Shown: piece after piece, positions 13,601-28,600 of the stretch
How the letters are laid out: each line of letters opens with the position of its first letter
Numbering within the stretch: position 1 is the first letter of the stretch
Source: Reticulitermes lucifugus
Lineage: Eukaryota; Arthropoda; Insecta; Blattodea; Rhinotermitidae
DNA length: 64,000 nt
Reading direction: 5' to 3'
Assembly: GCA_026260175.1 (NCBI GenBank)
Contig: JAKCWW010000233.1
Location: 40,015-104,014 of the forward strand
Translations under genes and position numbers: made by a program
Notes under the pieces: model-generated
What the model was told of the DNA's origin: nothing
The model's database searches: none
The model's input: the letters and a program-made list of their open reading frames with translations, nothing else

Positions 13601-16600
13601 GAGCTGTTGGTGAAGGGGGAGGGGGTGGAGGAGGAGCTGCCTCAGCTGCTGGAGGGGGAGGGGGGCTAGGTTCAGCTGCAACAGCTTCTTTCTTCTTAGC
13701 AGGAGCAGGAGCACCTCCTCCTGCTAAAAGACACTTGTATTCATATCCCTGATGGAATTCGAGGCCAAACAAAGACAGATAAGGAAACAGAACCTCAGTC
13801 AATTGTCAATGCTACACTTTCTTGAATACCTCAAGCCCCTGAATAAGCCACACATTCAAGTACTTAGGAGATAAAAAAAATACAAAAAGTAAATTTATTG
13901 AAGCACAAAAACACCAGAATAGATGTTTGGTATACATGTACATAATACACAGTATGGTGCATTCAAATGTGATGTTCTTCATTTCTGCTACAGTCTCGTA
14001 TCTTCAAGGATATGATATCCTGCCATTGGGTGCACATACAGTAAAACCCCTATTTAATGAATTGCTGGGGGATTAGAATATATTTCACTAAATCGNNNNN
14101 NNNNNNNNNNNNNNNNNNNNNNNNNNNNNNNNNNNNNNNNNNNNNTCATCACTAAATCTGGGATTTCACTAAATGCGGGAACATTAAATCGGGGTTTTAC
14201 TGTATTTTCGTTTAACACACAAATTGTTTCTTGCAAAACAAAGCCACTACCAATCCTACACATATACTGCACACCCACACTACCACTTCTTGTGCATTCA
14301 TGACATTTTTTGTTCTATTTCAGAAACTAATGTCATGTTTTCCATCAGCAATACAATTTTATCATTTATCTGCCTCGTAAATCATTTTTAGGCTTTCACT
14401 GTTTGCAAGAGATCAAAATATGATCTTTTAGGACTCATGTACAGCAGAACATGTGGGTATGCAAAAAAAGAAGAAGAAGTTGTGAAAGTTTAGATGGTGC
14501 CTGAAATGAGCGATGTTGCCAACCTCATAAAGAAAAGGCCATGCACCACTGCCAATCTCATCACAAATACATTGCAAACCATAGCCATCCTCATTACAAA
14601 TAAACCACACACTGTTGGCAACCATGACACAAATATGCCAGCCATGCAGTCTAACTTTTGGCCACATTTGTTTAAGAAAAAAGTGCACAGGGTGCTTCAG
14701 AAAACAGACTTCAACTTAACACGTACACTTAACTTTAAGTCCATCTCTTCAGCACTCAAACTGAAGGAAACCAACATACAAAGCGCATCCAGAAAGTAGG
14801 TACCATTTGGCTATGAAATAAAAATGCTTGACATACAACATTTTTATTCATTGTTATCAAATTCTACATACCTTAGCCTACTTTTTGACATAATCACCAC
14901 CCACACTGAGGCACCTGTTGTAACGGGGCACAAGGTTTTGTATGTCCTGGTCACAGAAGTCGGTCGCCAAACAGAAAATGTCGACCAGAAAAATCATGTG
15001 CACTGTGTTCTGGGACAGGCAGGGAATTTTGTTGGTTGAATTCCTCCCACAAGGCACAACAATCAACGCAGCAGTGTATTGTGAAACCCTGAACAAGTTG
15101 CGGCACGCGATACAGAACAAAAGGCGCAGCATGCTTAGTGCGGGAGTTGTGTTTTGCACAACAACGTGTGCCCACACGCTGCAGCTCGAACATGCCAGCT
15201 GCTTGCTTCATTCAAATGGGAACTGGTGACTCACCCCCCTTACAGACTTTCATCTGTTCCTGCACCTGAAGAGATTTCTTGCCAGTTCGACAGCAATGAC
15301 GAGTTGAAGGAGAGCGTTGAGAAATTGCTCACATAGCAGGCTGCCGACTTCTATGAACAGGGCACACAAAACCTTGTGCCCCATTACAAGTGCCTCAATG
15401 TGGGTGGTGATTATGTTGAAAAGTAGACTAAGGTATGTAGAATTTGATAACAATGAATAAAAATTTTATACATCAAGCATATTTTTTTTATAGCCTAGTC
15501 TATCAACTAGTCTATTAAGGTAAATTCACCTGTAAGCTTAAGCTTGAACAGTTTCTCCCCAGTCTTAACTGTGGCTCCATCTTCCACAAAACGTTCTTCA
15601 ATAACACCAGCTCCTGGTGATGGAACAGGGACTGAGGTCTGAAACACAAAGCTACATTTGATCACCATCACCAAATCCTGCAAGCCAATCAGCCACTCCA
15701 AGCCAATCAGCCACTCCAAGCAAATACAAGGGCAGTGCCTAAAACTACGACACAATGTCCTTTCCCCAGTTCATCATTCAGTGACCATCCTACCATTTAA
15801 TGCTATACAGTCTGAGTGACAGTGTCTGTAAAGAATAAACAAACAAATAAATAAGAACTAACATTTAAATAAAAACCAACCTTGTCTGTTTCAATTTCTA
15901 GTACGACTTCATCCTCAGCTACTGTATCTCCCACAGCTGAAAAAAGAAACCAGAAACTACTTAAGATGAGCTGTGAACATGAGATTAGTCTCTTGGGATG
16001 TGACATGTTGTTTAGCAGATAGGTTACCCTGAAGATACCTTCAACAAGTTCCTCAGAAACACTGGTACCTATCTACAAATCCACAAGCAGCACATCCCAG
16101 ATTATAGTCACCTTACTTACTGTAAGATAACTAACGTGCTACTTCTGTTACACTTAACCAAGACATCAGGGTGCATATTGCCTTTCAATGACTGGGTATT
16201 ACATACTCTAACACTGCTGTTCTGAGGTTAACAGCATAACAAAGCCTAGTACAGTAGAATTCCTTTCATATGGCACATAATAATCTGGCATTCTTGATAG
16301 TTCAGCACTTGAGGAAAGTGGACCCAAGACTGGAATTTGTGTCCTCTGTAACTTCCAGTACACATACTGATTCCAAGACTATTTTGTGTTAGCTAGATCT
16401 TATTGACCTTATCAGGCTATTATAAGGGCTTCAAAAGATCCAAACATGAGTACACAAGGTACTGCTGGCATGAAGAAACATATAACTTTAACAATTCCTC
16501 AGAAACTTGAAATAATTATGAGGCCTTAAAGTGGCGAAGGCCAAAGAGAGCTTATGGCTTCATATCTATGATATAAAGAAACAGAAGGACAATTATGACT

Positions 16601-19600
16601 GTTAATGGGATCAAGTGAAATGTGAAGGACCTTTTCAAGCAACAGACATTGAAAGCTCAACTGAACAAGGTGTTGTCTAAGTGGTTTACAGCAATGCATT
16701 CTGAAGGAAAAATCCTGACTGGGCCTATGATGATTGAGAAAGCTAAGTCTTTTTATGATGAAATGGAAACAACTGACAAGTGCACATTCTCTGAGGGTTG
16801 GCTGCAAAATTACCTGTAAGAACTTTGGTTGGCATAGGTACTGTATGATAAACCTGAATATTTGATAATCAGGCACCTGTCCAGTCCCGTGTGTGCCAGA
16901 TTAAAGGAATTCTACTGTAATTACTTGTATATTGACCAAATGCTTGCAAGACCTAGGCAAAGATATGAGGACAATGCAAGGTAATACTGTATCTAGTCAT
17001 ATGTAAGATGATGGCCCCCTTCACAATCTTCAGTTCTCAGGAAAATACCTATACAGAGTGTGTTTAACTTTGTGCACAATTATAAGGTGACACCCAACTT
17101 TTCAGACGGTAAATTCAGTAAACAATTCTCATCTTATATTCGAGTAAATATTGTATGTAGTAAGGTTGGTGGTGGCTGCAGACACATTCCTTTGGCACCC
17201 ACATATAACCTACACATAACCACCACAAGATTACTTCCAGCACTCACAAATGAAATTGCTGGTTCTCTGAACAGAGAGTATAACTGGTTGAACCAGTGGT
17301 TGTGACATGTAAAGCCAACTTGTTGCTGCATGCAGAAATTACATATATCATCATCAACATATAATAACTGCAATTTTAACCTAAGTAATTACACCATACA
17401 CACCTATAAAAGTGTTCCTCCCTGAGGATCACCTCCCTGAGGATCACCTCCCTGATAACTGACATGTGTCAGGAATGTGTTAATGTTTTTATTTAATAGA
17501 TGTGCATACAAAAGTGTTTGATGTTTTATTTATTGTACTAATAATGCAAAACTTCAACAGTATGGACCCTAAACTGAACAAAATCAAGTTTTCTGTATTT
17601 TAAGTGCAGACCTTAAGAGATAACTTTAAGTGAAGCTGGAACATGTGAAGCTTGAAAAAGTAAATAAAAAATTACTAATGTTGCACTTAACTGAATTATA
17701 TGGGCTACAATATGTAACATCACTGAACAGTGTAGTGGAATAATTAATTGTAAAGTATGTACAAACATGTACATAAATAAGTTCTCACATGCGTACCCTT
17801 GTGCAGGTGGGCACATGCACACGCATGTATAAAATACCATAAAAACATAAAACACAACTTATGTTCATATGTCTGTCTTTTACATAAAAACACAACTCAT
17901 CTACCAAATGTTTCAACCCTATAAGTGGTCATCATCAGGAGGAAACGTTTATCAACTTATAAACTATACACTTAAGACAGTACAAACATGTCAAAAGACA
18001 AACTGTGTTTTTATCTAAGAGACACACATACAAAAAGTAGTTTTGTTTGATGATTTTTAATGTATTTTACTGGTATGAATAACATCACTGGCATGGAATC
18101 AGACATAAAGATTCTTGTACGTAGCTTTTATCTGAAACCGTTCACAGTATTACTGTCAACGTTGTCACAGCTGTCATTGCTGCCATCATCATCGTCATTA
18201 GCAGCAGCAGACGTAACTGGGTAGTGAATATGACTGTGATTATGATTCTTCTCTTCTCCATTGGCTTTACGGTCCATGCAGGACTTGGCCTCCTCCAGGA
18301 TCAATTTCCAGGCATCTTTATCCCTAGCAATTTTTCTCCAGCCTCTTAACACCCATTTTCTTCAGATCATTTTCAACACTGCCCAACCATCTCTTTCTTG
18401 GCTTTCCAACAGACCTTGTTCCTTCCGGCTGTTATTATGATTACGGTATCAAAATAACATATATGCTTACCTTTCTCCCACCTTACATCTCCTTCTGAAA
18501 CTGATTCTGCAAATGGAGGAGCAGTCACTATTTTTATCTCTTCACCTGTGAAATAAGACAGATAGCAGTTAAATATATAAAATTACAGCATGTGTATGCA
18601 AAATTACTTCCAAATATCACATCCTCAGATGCTCAACATCTACATTACATTTCACATCACTTGTGTATTTAGGTATACAGTAAAACATATGTTACAGTTG
18701 GCTGCACTTTTACAGAACCAGCAAAGCTGTATTCATTTAACCTGGCCAGCTGTCTATCTTGCACACCTTACATTTCATGCCATGGTTCTGACTGTATTTT
18801 ACCCTCCCTATCTTGCCCACAAACAAAAATGGTATCATTTTTTTATACCAGTCTGTACAAATGAAAACCTTTCCATTCAGTTCTCCCCTGCATAATTTTA
18901 TGTTTTCACAGTATGGCGATGAAGACTAAAGTGTTATACAATACGACACTTAAAAGATGGAGGCAGCAAACTCATCTGAAAGGTCAGTAAATGTTTACAA
19001 ATTGACAGTATCACACCACAAAAGACATGAATCTCAATTGCCCTTGTATATATCCTCTGTGTGCAACAAAATTAAGCATTTAAAACTTCTGGACTCTGAA
19101 ACCAAAAGTGATATATGCATACAGCTGGCATGAAAGCCTCAAATCTTGTTTACATGCTACTTGTTAATGACACACACATGCACAGGCATACACATGCTAA
19201 TATTCTTTGCTTATTCTATGTCATATATCAAACCAATAAGCAACAACAGAGAAACAGCAGTGTCAGTACAGCACAGCTTCAAGAGCATACTAAGATATTT
19301 ACGAAAACTTACACAACTGTAAAACCACACTTCTGTATTCTGGGTGTCAGAATGAAATGTTACACCAAAATATACAGCTCAGTATAAGCAGCACCAGTGG
19401 CTTGAATATAAATACACAATGCTGTAATATCTTATGTCATACATACAAATACTGAAGGCCATTCATATCACTCAGACCATCACAATAAAACTGAGACAAA
19501 TACTACTGATCAGACAGAGTTCAAGTAGAATGACAATGTCACCTATCCATATCATCAAAACATTATGGTACTTTTGGACTGTAAGTAAAAGACTTACATA

Positions 19601-22600
19601 ACGATGCAGATGACTGAAAATGTCGAATTGCAGGGTATGACTGTTGGTGGTATTTTGTTCGTTGACCACTTCTGGAAAAAAGATACACATAATTTATGAT
19701 CAAGAATAGCTGATTTGATATATGAAATCTCATCTGAATTCAACATCCCGGTTGATGATGAGAAACGTACACATTCAGTCTGTATGGTAAAGGTCTGCAG
19801 CAAACATTGTTAAGTTAATCCCTACTGCATGTGGGTTCAAATAAACCTGACTTCCCTAAAACAATTTGCTGTATGAAAAGCACGCAGCTTTCTTTTAAGC
19901 ACAGATTACAGTACCAGCTATAACTATTTTAAACACTTTCAAAATAAGCCCCATACTTCATGAAATGCCAACACATATATATCAACGCACATGTGTACAT
20001 AATATCTCAGTTCCAGTCCTTACGCTTTATGGCTTCATCCAATGTATAGAATCAGCTTCCAGCATTGAAGGTTTCCTAGAATCTCAGCAAATATCACAGT
20101 TTTCACTTCAGAGTTGGTGAATCTGGAGATTACTGGATGGTCCTTGCTCTGGCAGTCAGTGGTACAGGAAGTGATGGCCTGATTGGGAGAATGACCACAG
20201 TGCTAACAAAGAGGGAGTGTCTGCCATCATAATGAAAAGAAGAGAAGATTTTTCTAAAAACCTGGTGAGTCATCAAAAGAGGTTACTCATCCTGAAGATG
20301 ATGACTGTAATGTCTGCAGAAACATTAGGAAAACTTCAATTCCCTATGTGGCCTAATCACAAACACAGATTGTATGCAGTACATCTAGTGATGATGAGCC
20401 AATTTGGAAAAAATAAAAACAAAACACACGGTAAAAACAAATTATTAGAGAATGTGTTTGAAAACCCTGCGTACTATGAACTGGCATAACCTTTATACTC
20501 ATTTTGGTAGACAGATGAATAAGATGCAGTAACAGTTATAAATTAATACCACTGTCATGCTGGTACCATATTTATAAACATACATCTATCAAATACACAT
20601 ACATGCAATTCTGCTGTAACTGTCTGTGTTTCCGCTCCTCTACTGCAGCCTTTACAGGGGACACACAATGGCATTATGCACTTACTCCATACTCCTGCCA
20701 ACATATGCACTAGACACAGCTGTTGATGTGATGCATAAATATTGTGGTAGTTCTGGATGTGATTCAAGCCTTCATTCTATAGATACTTTTTTAATTACAA
20801 GGTAAACTTTGAAATTCATAATCTGTTATTCCTCTGTCTACTAGACACTGAGCTACTGATGAATAAGTAAAATATATTCCATGTGAAGAAAGGTAGAGAC
20901 AGTCCTTGTTTAACACCGCCCCAAACAATGTTGTTCTGCTTTAACCCTTTTGCACCAATACAACTTCAGTCGATGCGCAGTGTGATGCACAGAACTGAAC
21001 ATGCCTAAAGTCGTCGACCAAGAACATGCAAAGTAGTGGGCAGCCATTCACATATCAGGTTTTTTCCAGAGTACACTGGGCACTTAATTCCAGTGCCAAA
21101 GGGTTAATGTTGACAAATGTTAGTGACCAAACACTCAATAAACACTGCCCGGACTCAGATTTAGCACTTTTTTTGCTGGCAGGTGGCAGGATGTTCAATG
21201 GCCAGACTGCGCAGTTTGGGTGTTGTTTGTTGTTGCTCTGTTCTGTGTCACTGTGCTCTGCATTGCAATTGTCAGGAATGTAAACCTAACATTAATTGGG
21301 GACTGCCTGGCCTTCTGTTGTCTTAACCACAAATTCTGTACACACATTATAATCTATTACTGTAACAACCTACACAGACAGTACCAAAACACTTCACAAA
21401 TTATAGTAATTAAATCTCTCTTCAAAAGCATGTGCAAATGTCATGATACTACTATTTTAACAGACTCACTCTTTGAGATTATACTCTGAAGTGTCAATAA
21501 TACCACAACAAGGGTATAACCCTAGATCCTATCCAAAGTAATAATGCTGCACAGTCTGTTCATCATCTTCATTGATCAAATGTCATGGTCAAATGGGTAG
21601 TACTCTTGCTTCATATACACGAGGTCCTGGATTCAAATTGCAGCCCACAGTTTACTAAGACTGGTCATACTCCTCCTCAGTCCCCCCCTTGCAAATGCTA
21701 CAACAGTACCCCAGATAATGCCACAGCCATGTCATTACACCCCCTTCCCAATTCATTATTCACTTAGCATCCTAACACACAATGTCATAGCCTGAGTTAC
21801 TGACAGCCATCATTAAATAATCCATACCCAAAAAAGAGTATCTTTACCAATGTTTGTGAACTGAATGAACAGCTTAGGAAAACACAAAATGGGATACAAC
21901 ACAGGTTTCATTTCTACAAATTCCACACACACAGATATATTTATATATAGCCTACTAAAGTACCAAAAAATGTACACGCGCAAAGAGAACCTTGAACTTT
22001 CATTAGTCATTTGCATCGACTCAACCAAATGACCTCAACAGCAAGCCATAACGGACAAATTCAATGACTATGGATCTATACAAAAACAAACAAAATTACA
22101 TGATGTCCAGAAAACTCAAAACATTTACATAACATGGTACAAAGGATTATCACAATTTCTGAACTCTGTACCATCTATGAAATGCAGTAATCTGGACTAG
22201 CTTGCCATTAATTAGAACGTTTACAAGATACGATTTTGGGTTCATGCATACACTGTTATAAACTTAGGCTGTAGAAGCACATTTCTGTGAAGTCTTGCAT
22301 TAGGCTTCTTTGGACTTTTAGATCTGCATATAATCAAGTGAGGGAAGGAACACACACACAAGTGATGACAGTTTCAAAAGACTGCCTACTCTCCTACACT
22401 ACCTGCACTGCACACCTCCCTCATCAACACCAAGAACAAAATGCAAACACAAAGACAGGGAGAACATAAATGACAACTTGTGAGAGTGGGGGAAGGCATG
22501 TAGAGGCAGCTGCTGGCTGATGTGTGAAAGAGAATCTGTGTTCATTCTTTCTGTGACCTGAGTGTAGTTAATCAAAAAACGAGATGGCCATGAACCCATT

Positions 22601-25600
22601 GATTATAAGTGATAATGACCTGTGGTGGCAATATATATCTTAACGGTACATTTCAGCATTACCTTGGAGTCATCATTCGTTACTAGTAATTAATATACAT
22701 GAACAGTGGTAAAATTGTTTAGTAAGTTTACTATTTTATGCTAAAGTACACTAATATTAAGCTCTCTTATTAACTATCTACCTACCTCCATGGAGCTAAC
22801 ACTCAGTTAGCCAACACAACCTCCATCTAGTGCCAAGGTTAAGAATGAGTGAAGCCATACCCCTCCTCTCCCTGTAGGCCTTCATGGTGAAGACTTTACT
22901 TTCCTTTTTCACCACCGAGTTGCAACCAGAGCAAAATTAATCCACTCCACACCCTCCAACCAATCTCTTGAAGCTCAATATTTAGGTGTGTTCACAAAGC
23001 AGTTACGATCAGAGACCATTATCCTCATCATGCCTGTCCATATGTTCCACATGAAACAATTCAACTCCCAACAGACACATTTCCATGAAATTTCACATAT
23101 GGGATTTCCATTAATACTTTGCTTAAAATCAGATATGAGTAACAGACAGTTTACCTGATGGCCTATGTAAATCTATGTGGCTGTTCTTCATAATGGAGAC
23201 AGTGTTCTCTGTGAGGTATGAACTGAGGTCTAAGAAAGAAATGCTGACCTAATCATCTTACCTTTTACTAGACAAGTACAGGAAATAGGATATCCCATCC
23301 TCTATGAGATAAGCACAGCAAATATACCTCACCATTTATGAGAGAAGTGCAAGGATCATAGTATCTTGACATTTATAAGATAAGGACAAGAAATAGGGCT
23401 GAGCCAGAGAGGCCAGCAAAACAGGTAACAATCAACATAAATCATCCCACATGGAAAACAAAAGTACAGTGACAATGTTCAGAATACACTGAAAATATCT
23501 ACAATTATGGGTAATAACACAGCAAAAAAAAAACTGAAGTGTTACACCCTGTGGTAAAGGTACAAAAGGTATAGTTGTCCCTGTTAATTCTATGAAGGTA
23601 TATAGGAGGAGTGGAGGTATAGCTCCACTCACTCTTAACCACAGTACTGGATGGAGGTGAGTGGTCAACTTGATGCCCTGGTCTCTTTACTCCAGGAAAG
23701 AACTCCGGTATCCATTGAATAAGAGGCTGGGTGGGCCCCAGAGTGGAGAAGAGAAACATATTTTTTCCCTAGTGGAATTCAAACCCCAGACCATCCAGCC
23801 CATAGTGTAGTCACTATACCAACTATGCTACCCGGGTCCTGTTACACCCTGTGGACGTTCCCTAACTTGTAATATTATTCTCCCATCTATTCCTGAGTCT
23901 TCAGAGTGATCTTTTACTTTCAGTTCTGACCACAATTCTGTCACTCAATTCTTGACTCTCCCATGTGTGCCACATGACCACCCAGCTAATGGCCCTTCAT
24001 TTCATCATTTGAACAGTTTATGGTAAGTAGTTCTAAATTATGAGCCCTCATTATGCACTTTCCTCCATTCTCTTGTTACTTCCTCCGTCTTTGGTGTAAA
24101 TGTTCCCCTCAGCAGCCTATTCTTACACATTCTCAATCAATGTTTTTCCATCAACCCTATGGCACCAAAATTAAGTGCCCATTGTACTCTGCAAAACAGC
24201 CAGAATTTAAATGGCTGCCCGGTACTTTGTATGTTCTTGGCTGACGACTTCAGGTGACATTCGGTTTTCTCAGCATCACACTGCGCATCTACTAAAGTCA
24301 TCTTTTGGCACCAAAGGGTTAACGTGACAGACCAAGTTTCACACCCATGTAAAACTACACATAAACCTAATAGTTCTGTATGTTAAATGGCTTTCTAGAT
24401 TGGAAGTTGGGCAAGGAACTACTGACTTGTCACTGTCAAATACCAACATGTTAAGACATGCGAGATTTCAGGCTTCCACCATGATGTAATTGAGGTATTC
24501 ATTCTTCTGGGATGTTATGTCACATAACATCCTTGAAAGTGAAGGCCTCAATGTCAAGACATGCTATGCTGACATCTACCATTACATTTTCCAAACATCT
24601 CTATGTTTCTGTCATAAGCATCTGGAAAATATGCAGTTTCATTTGCACCAACCAGTATGACTAAGCAGTGTAACGCTACTTACTGTTTTGAACGCTGTAC
24701 ACTAACATGTCGAATCCATTTACTACATGCTCGTCCTGAAAGAAATTACATCAAAACCTGTTAGTGTTTTTATACATTTTAAATGTCATAAATAAATGTT
24801 GTTCTTCTAATCTACCATTTCATCACAGAATGGTTTGAAAGCAGTACTTATCATTAATGCTATTACTTTAACCACTGTCAATTCTAGTATTATGCAGCCT
24901 GGTTGATGGTTATCACCATTTCACATGAAAATCAGTACATAGTATACGTAAGAGAGCAAGAGGCCAAGGCCGGATATAGGGCTGTTGCGTCATACAAGAA
25001 GATATGCCAAGGAGAGTTTGGACAGGGCTGCAAGCAGTCCAATGTCAGATGCTTCATACATGGGTAGAGAGGAGGAAAGTGGAAGGGATGAAGTATAAGA
25101 GAAAGGAGATGGGAGAGGATAAGCAGAAAGGTGGGGGGAAAAGGCAGGAGAAAGGTGAATTGGGGGGGGGGCTGTGAGGGAGCACAAACCCAACCTGTTA
25201 TTAGTAGAAGCCTTCCACACCTCCTTTTTGATATAAAAGATAGGCTTCCAAGACTTGTTTGAAGACACGTTATACTCCCACTTCGTGGTTTTGATATGGG
25301 TCAATCTGTACTATTTCCCTGGTAAAGGTACATGTGCTTGGAATTATAGGTGACCACACTGGAGTTCTATATTGCATGCAATGACCCCAGCTGCTGCCAT
25401 GTTCTGCTACAGCCAACTTCTCTACTGCTTGTCACACAGCCCTTTTCAGGGCCACTGGCACCTACTAGAACACTTACATACCTTGTCCCAACCCTCCCTT
25501 ACTTGTTATTATGTATCAATTTCTGCACTTGGCTCATTTCTTCTACCCTGACAAAACAGGGGGAGCAGGTTACTCTAGAACCCAGCTACACAACATTACA

Positions 25601-28600
25601 TCCCAAACAGACAGCAAGCCTGCATGAAATGGTCTTCCCCATCTTGAGAAATAACAATGGTACAGGCATAAATGTCCGAAATTAGATGTTAAAATCTAAT
25701 AAAGGTATGAGTGTAGCTCAACCTTCTTAGCAATGTTACAGCACATGATGAAGTTATTAAACTCCACTGTCACCTTGAACAATTACATGAATGACATAAT
25801 TGCTGTGCAGTGGCATGTATGCACACATGCACACAATATTTGGGAGAGGTAGGCCGCGCACACACACACACAAGTGCACACGCATTCCTACCCACACACC
25901 CGCGTGCACGCATACACACACACCCACACACACAAAGCTCCTGGACCATCTCAGCACTGCAGTAACCCAACTGTTTGGAATCTGAACAATAAAGATTTAT
26001 GAAATGAAAGGGTGATTTTTTAAAATCATCATAACCACCAACTACGAACTTCATAAAAAATAAATATTTTCCTATAATTATGTGATAAGCTATCTAAATA
26101 CATTGCATGTGAAAGTGGCACTTAGTAAATAAATTTAATGAAAGCTCTAAATATAATGTGTCATGACAGAGAAGTATTAAACACAGATCGGAACATACTG
26201 AATGGATCTGTACTGCTGCCAATGCTTTCAGAATTAATAATCTGTATACAATACCTTAAGCAAAAATAAACACATACGTATAAATTGACACATATTTAAT
26301 AATAACTCTGCAGCTGGTCAATAGTAGAACAGAAAACTGATTATCATCCCACAATTTGTACATTAAAAGTACACGAATTCCTACCAGTACTTCTACCTCT
26401 ATGTGCATGTATGTGTGTGTGCGCACACGCATGCATGAGTGCATGTGTGGGTGCATGCAATCACATATGTGTCAGTGATGAATTTGTGTGTGTGTGAGAG
26501 AGACAGATCGCACCATGTGGAGAACTCGCTTTGGAAGAGGCTACGGACCTGTCGTAAGACAGACTACAGAATGAAAAAAAAAAAATGAGAGAGACAGAGA
26601 GCATATGCACTTGTGTGTAAATGTGGGTAAGTGGGTGCACACACGTGTGTGTGAGAAGATGAGTGTGTATAGGTGTGACAGAGATTTTTTATTTGCAATA
26701 CAAAGGAAAAAAACAATAACATTTTGGACATGAATAAAAGCATTATGGCAAAATCTAATAAACTGAATAAAGCTAAAAGTGAAGGTGTTAAATTCCAGTT
26801 TTATACTTTAATCTAATACCCACCTCACAAAACAACTTATTGCAACATTGCTTGCTGTTGTAAATTAATTCTGAGTCTGTCACAGCTATTTTTATGACTG
26901 ACCTTCAGCTTTACTGTATATGTTCCAAGGCCAGAGTCAGTTACATAAATAATGATGAGTAACTAGCAAAAGCAGTTGTTCCTTATATTCAACTGCAGTG
27001 AAATAATTCAACTGCTTATTTATTATGTCAATGTTAAGCACATCACTCTCACTGACCAATGTTCTATTACTTATTAAGTCAATGTTAAGCACATTACTCT
27101 CACTGGCCAATGTTCTATTACTTATTATGTCAATGTTAAGCACATTACTCTCACTGACCAATGTTCTATTACTTATTATGTCAATGTTAAGCACATTACT
27201 CTCACTGGCCAATGTTCTATTACTTATTATGTCAATGTGGCGCACATTACTCTCACTGACCAATGTTATATTATTTACTACCAACACACTGCTCAGTGAC
27301 CATACTGTTGTGAATATGTGGAGTCAAAAACAGGGTTGTTACAGAATGTTCCCAGAATTAAAATTATCTGCACATATTAACCTTCATCATTCTACACGAC
27401 CATATGTTGGTCTCCAAAGTGTAGTGGCAAATGGCCTACCATCCTACATGCTGGTCTCTGTGTGTTTACTTGGTAGCAATTGAAATGCTCAAGCTAAGCC
27501 CCCCCCCCNAAAAAAAAAATTCAAGCCATCATGAAAAAACTTGCATTTAAATCCATCTCCTAAAAGTTAAAATGGGTCTCAAACAGCCCAGCTTTCTGTG
27601 ACAAATCCAACTGTATCGAAATACTAAACGAATAACTTGATTCCACAAGTGTGTTATTTAAAAATGCTGTAAGATTACATAGCACCAATGACAGATGAAT
27701 GAATGAGTATGGAGCATGGGTGGAATGATATGCACATGGGAAAAAGGCAGCAGTCAAAGAAAAACCTTTTCCAATGCCACTTTGGCCATCACAAATCCCA
27801 CATGGACTGGTCTGGGATTGAACTGAGGTCTCCATGGCGAGAGGCCAGTGACTAACCATGTGTGCCATTTGATTCCACAACTTTTTGCCTTCCAAAACCT
27901 CTGGAAACAACCCCAGACAATTGGACAAAAACACAGACTTATTAGGTGTCTTAACCTTTCAGCACCTTCTTTGACCTCACAGAGATTTTTATGAAGTATC
28001 TAATTAATATCACACATCAGGCCTATGCATCAATTCAATACAGAGCAAATTTTTTATAAATGTTGCTAAGAAATGAAAGAAGTACAGTTGAACCTGGTTA
28101 TAACGACATCGGTTTATGCGACACATCTATAGCGTTAGATATTGTGGTACCAATTAATTCCTCACTGTTAACCACAACATTATACTGATCGGTTATAACA
28201 ACACTTGTTTATAATGACACAAAATACTGAGTCCCTTCCATGACGTTATAACCGAGTTCAACTGCATTTCTATAAGCCTCATATGTGGACATAATAGAAT
28301 GTCCATACTGCACAGGACTTATTACAAAATAATGCATGACATAAATAAATGTCCATCTCTAACAACAGCTTTCACTCATAAACATCAAAGCACATCCATA
28401 ATGCTAATAGTGTTCGACAGACCTACACAAAGCTACCAAGAGTGGTCCCTCGCATTAAAAACCAAAAATGTTTTTACAGAATTTGTGTTAATTATTTGTA
28501 TCCAGTAACTTTTCAATCACAGGAGAATAGATACTTCTCCTGACTAGTACATGTTGAAAAGAAAATGTGTCATGTTTTCTCAACCTGATATATAAGCTTT

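Noticed and set aside
13423-13752. Gly-rich plus-strand ORF opposite DLST exon 8
   Set aside because: Reverse complement of the Pro/Ala linker codons; composition shadow.
25757-26054. ORFs rich in Cys-Val-His across 25.8-26.0 kb
   Set aside because: Translation of a CA/GT microsatellite.
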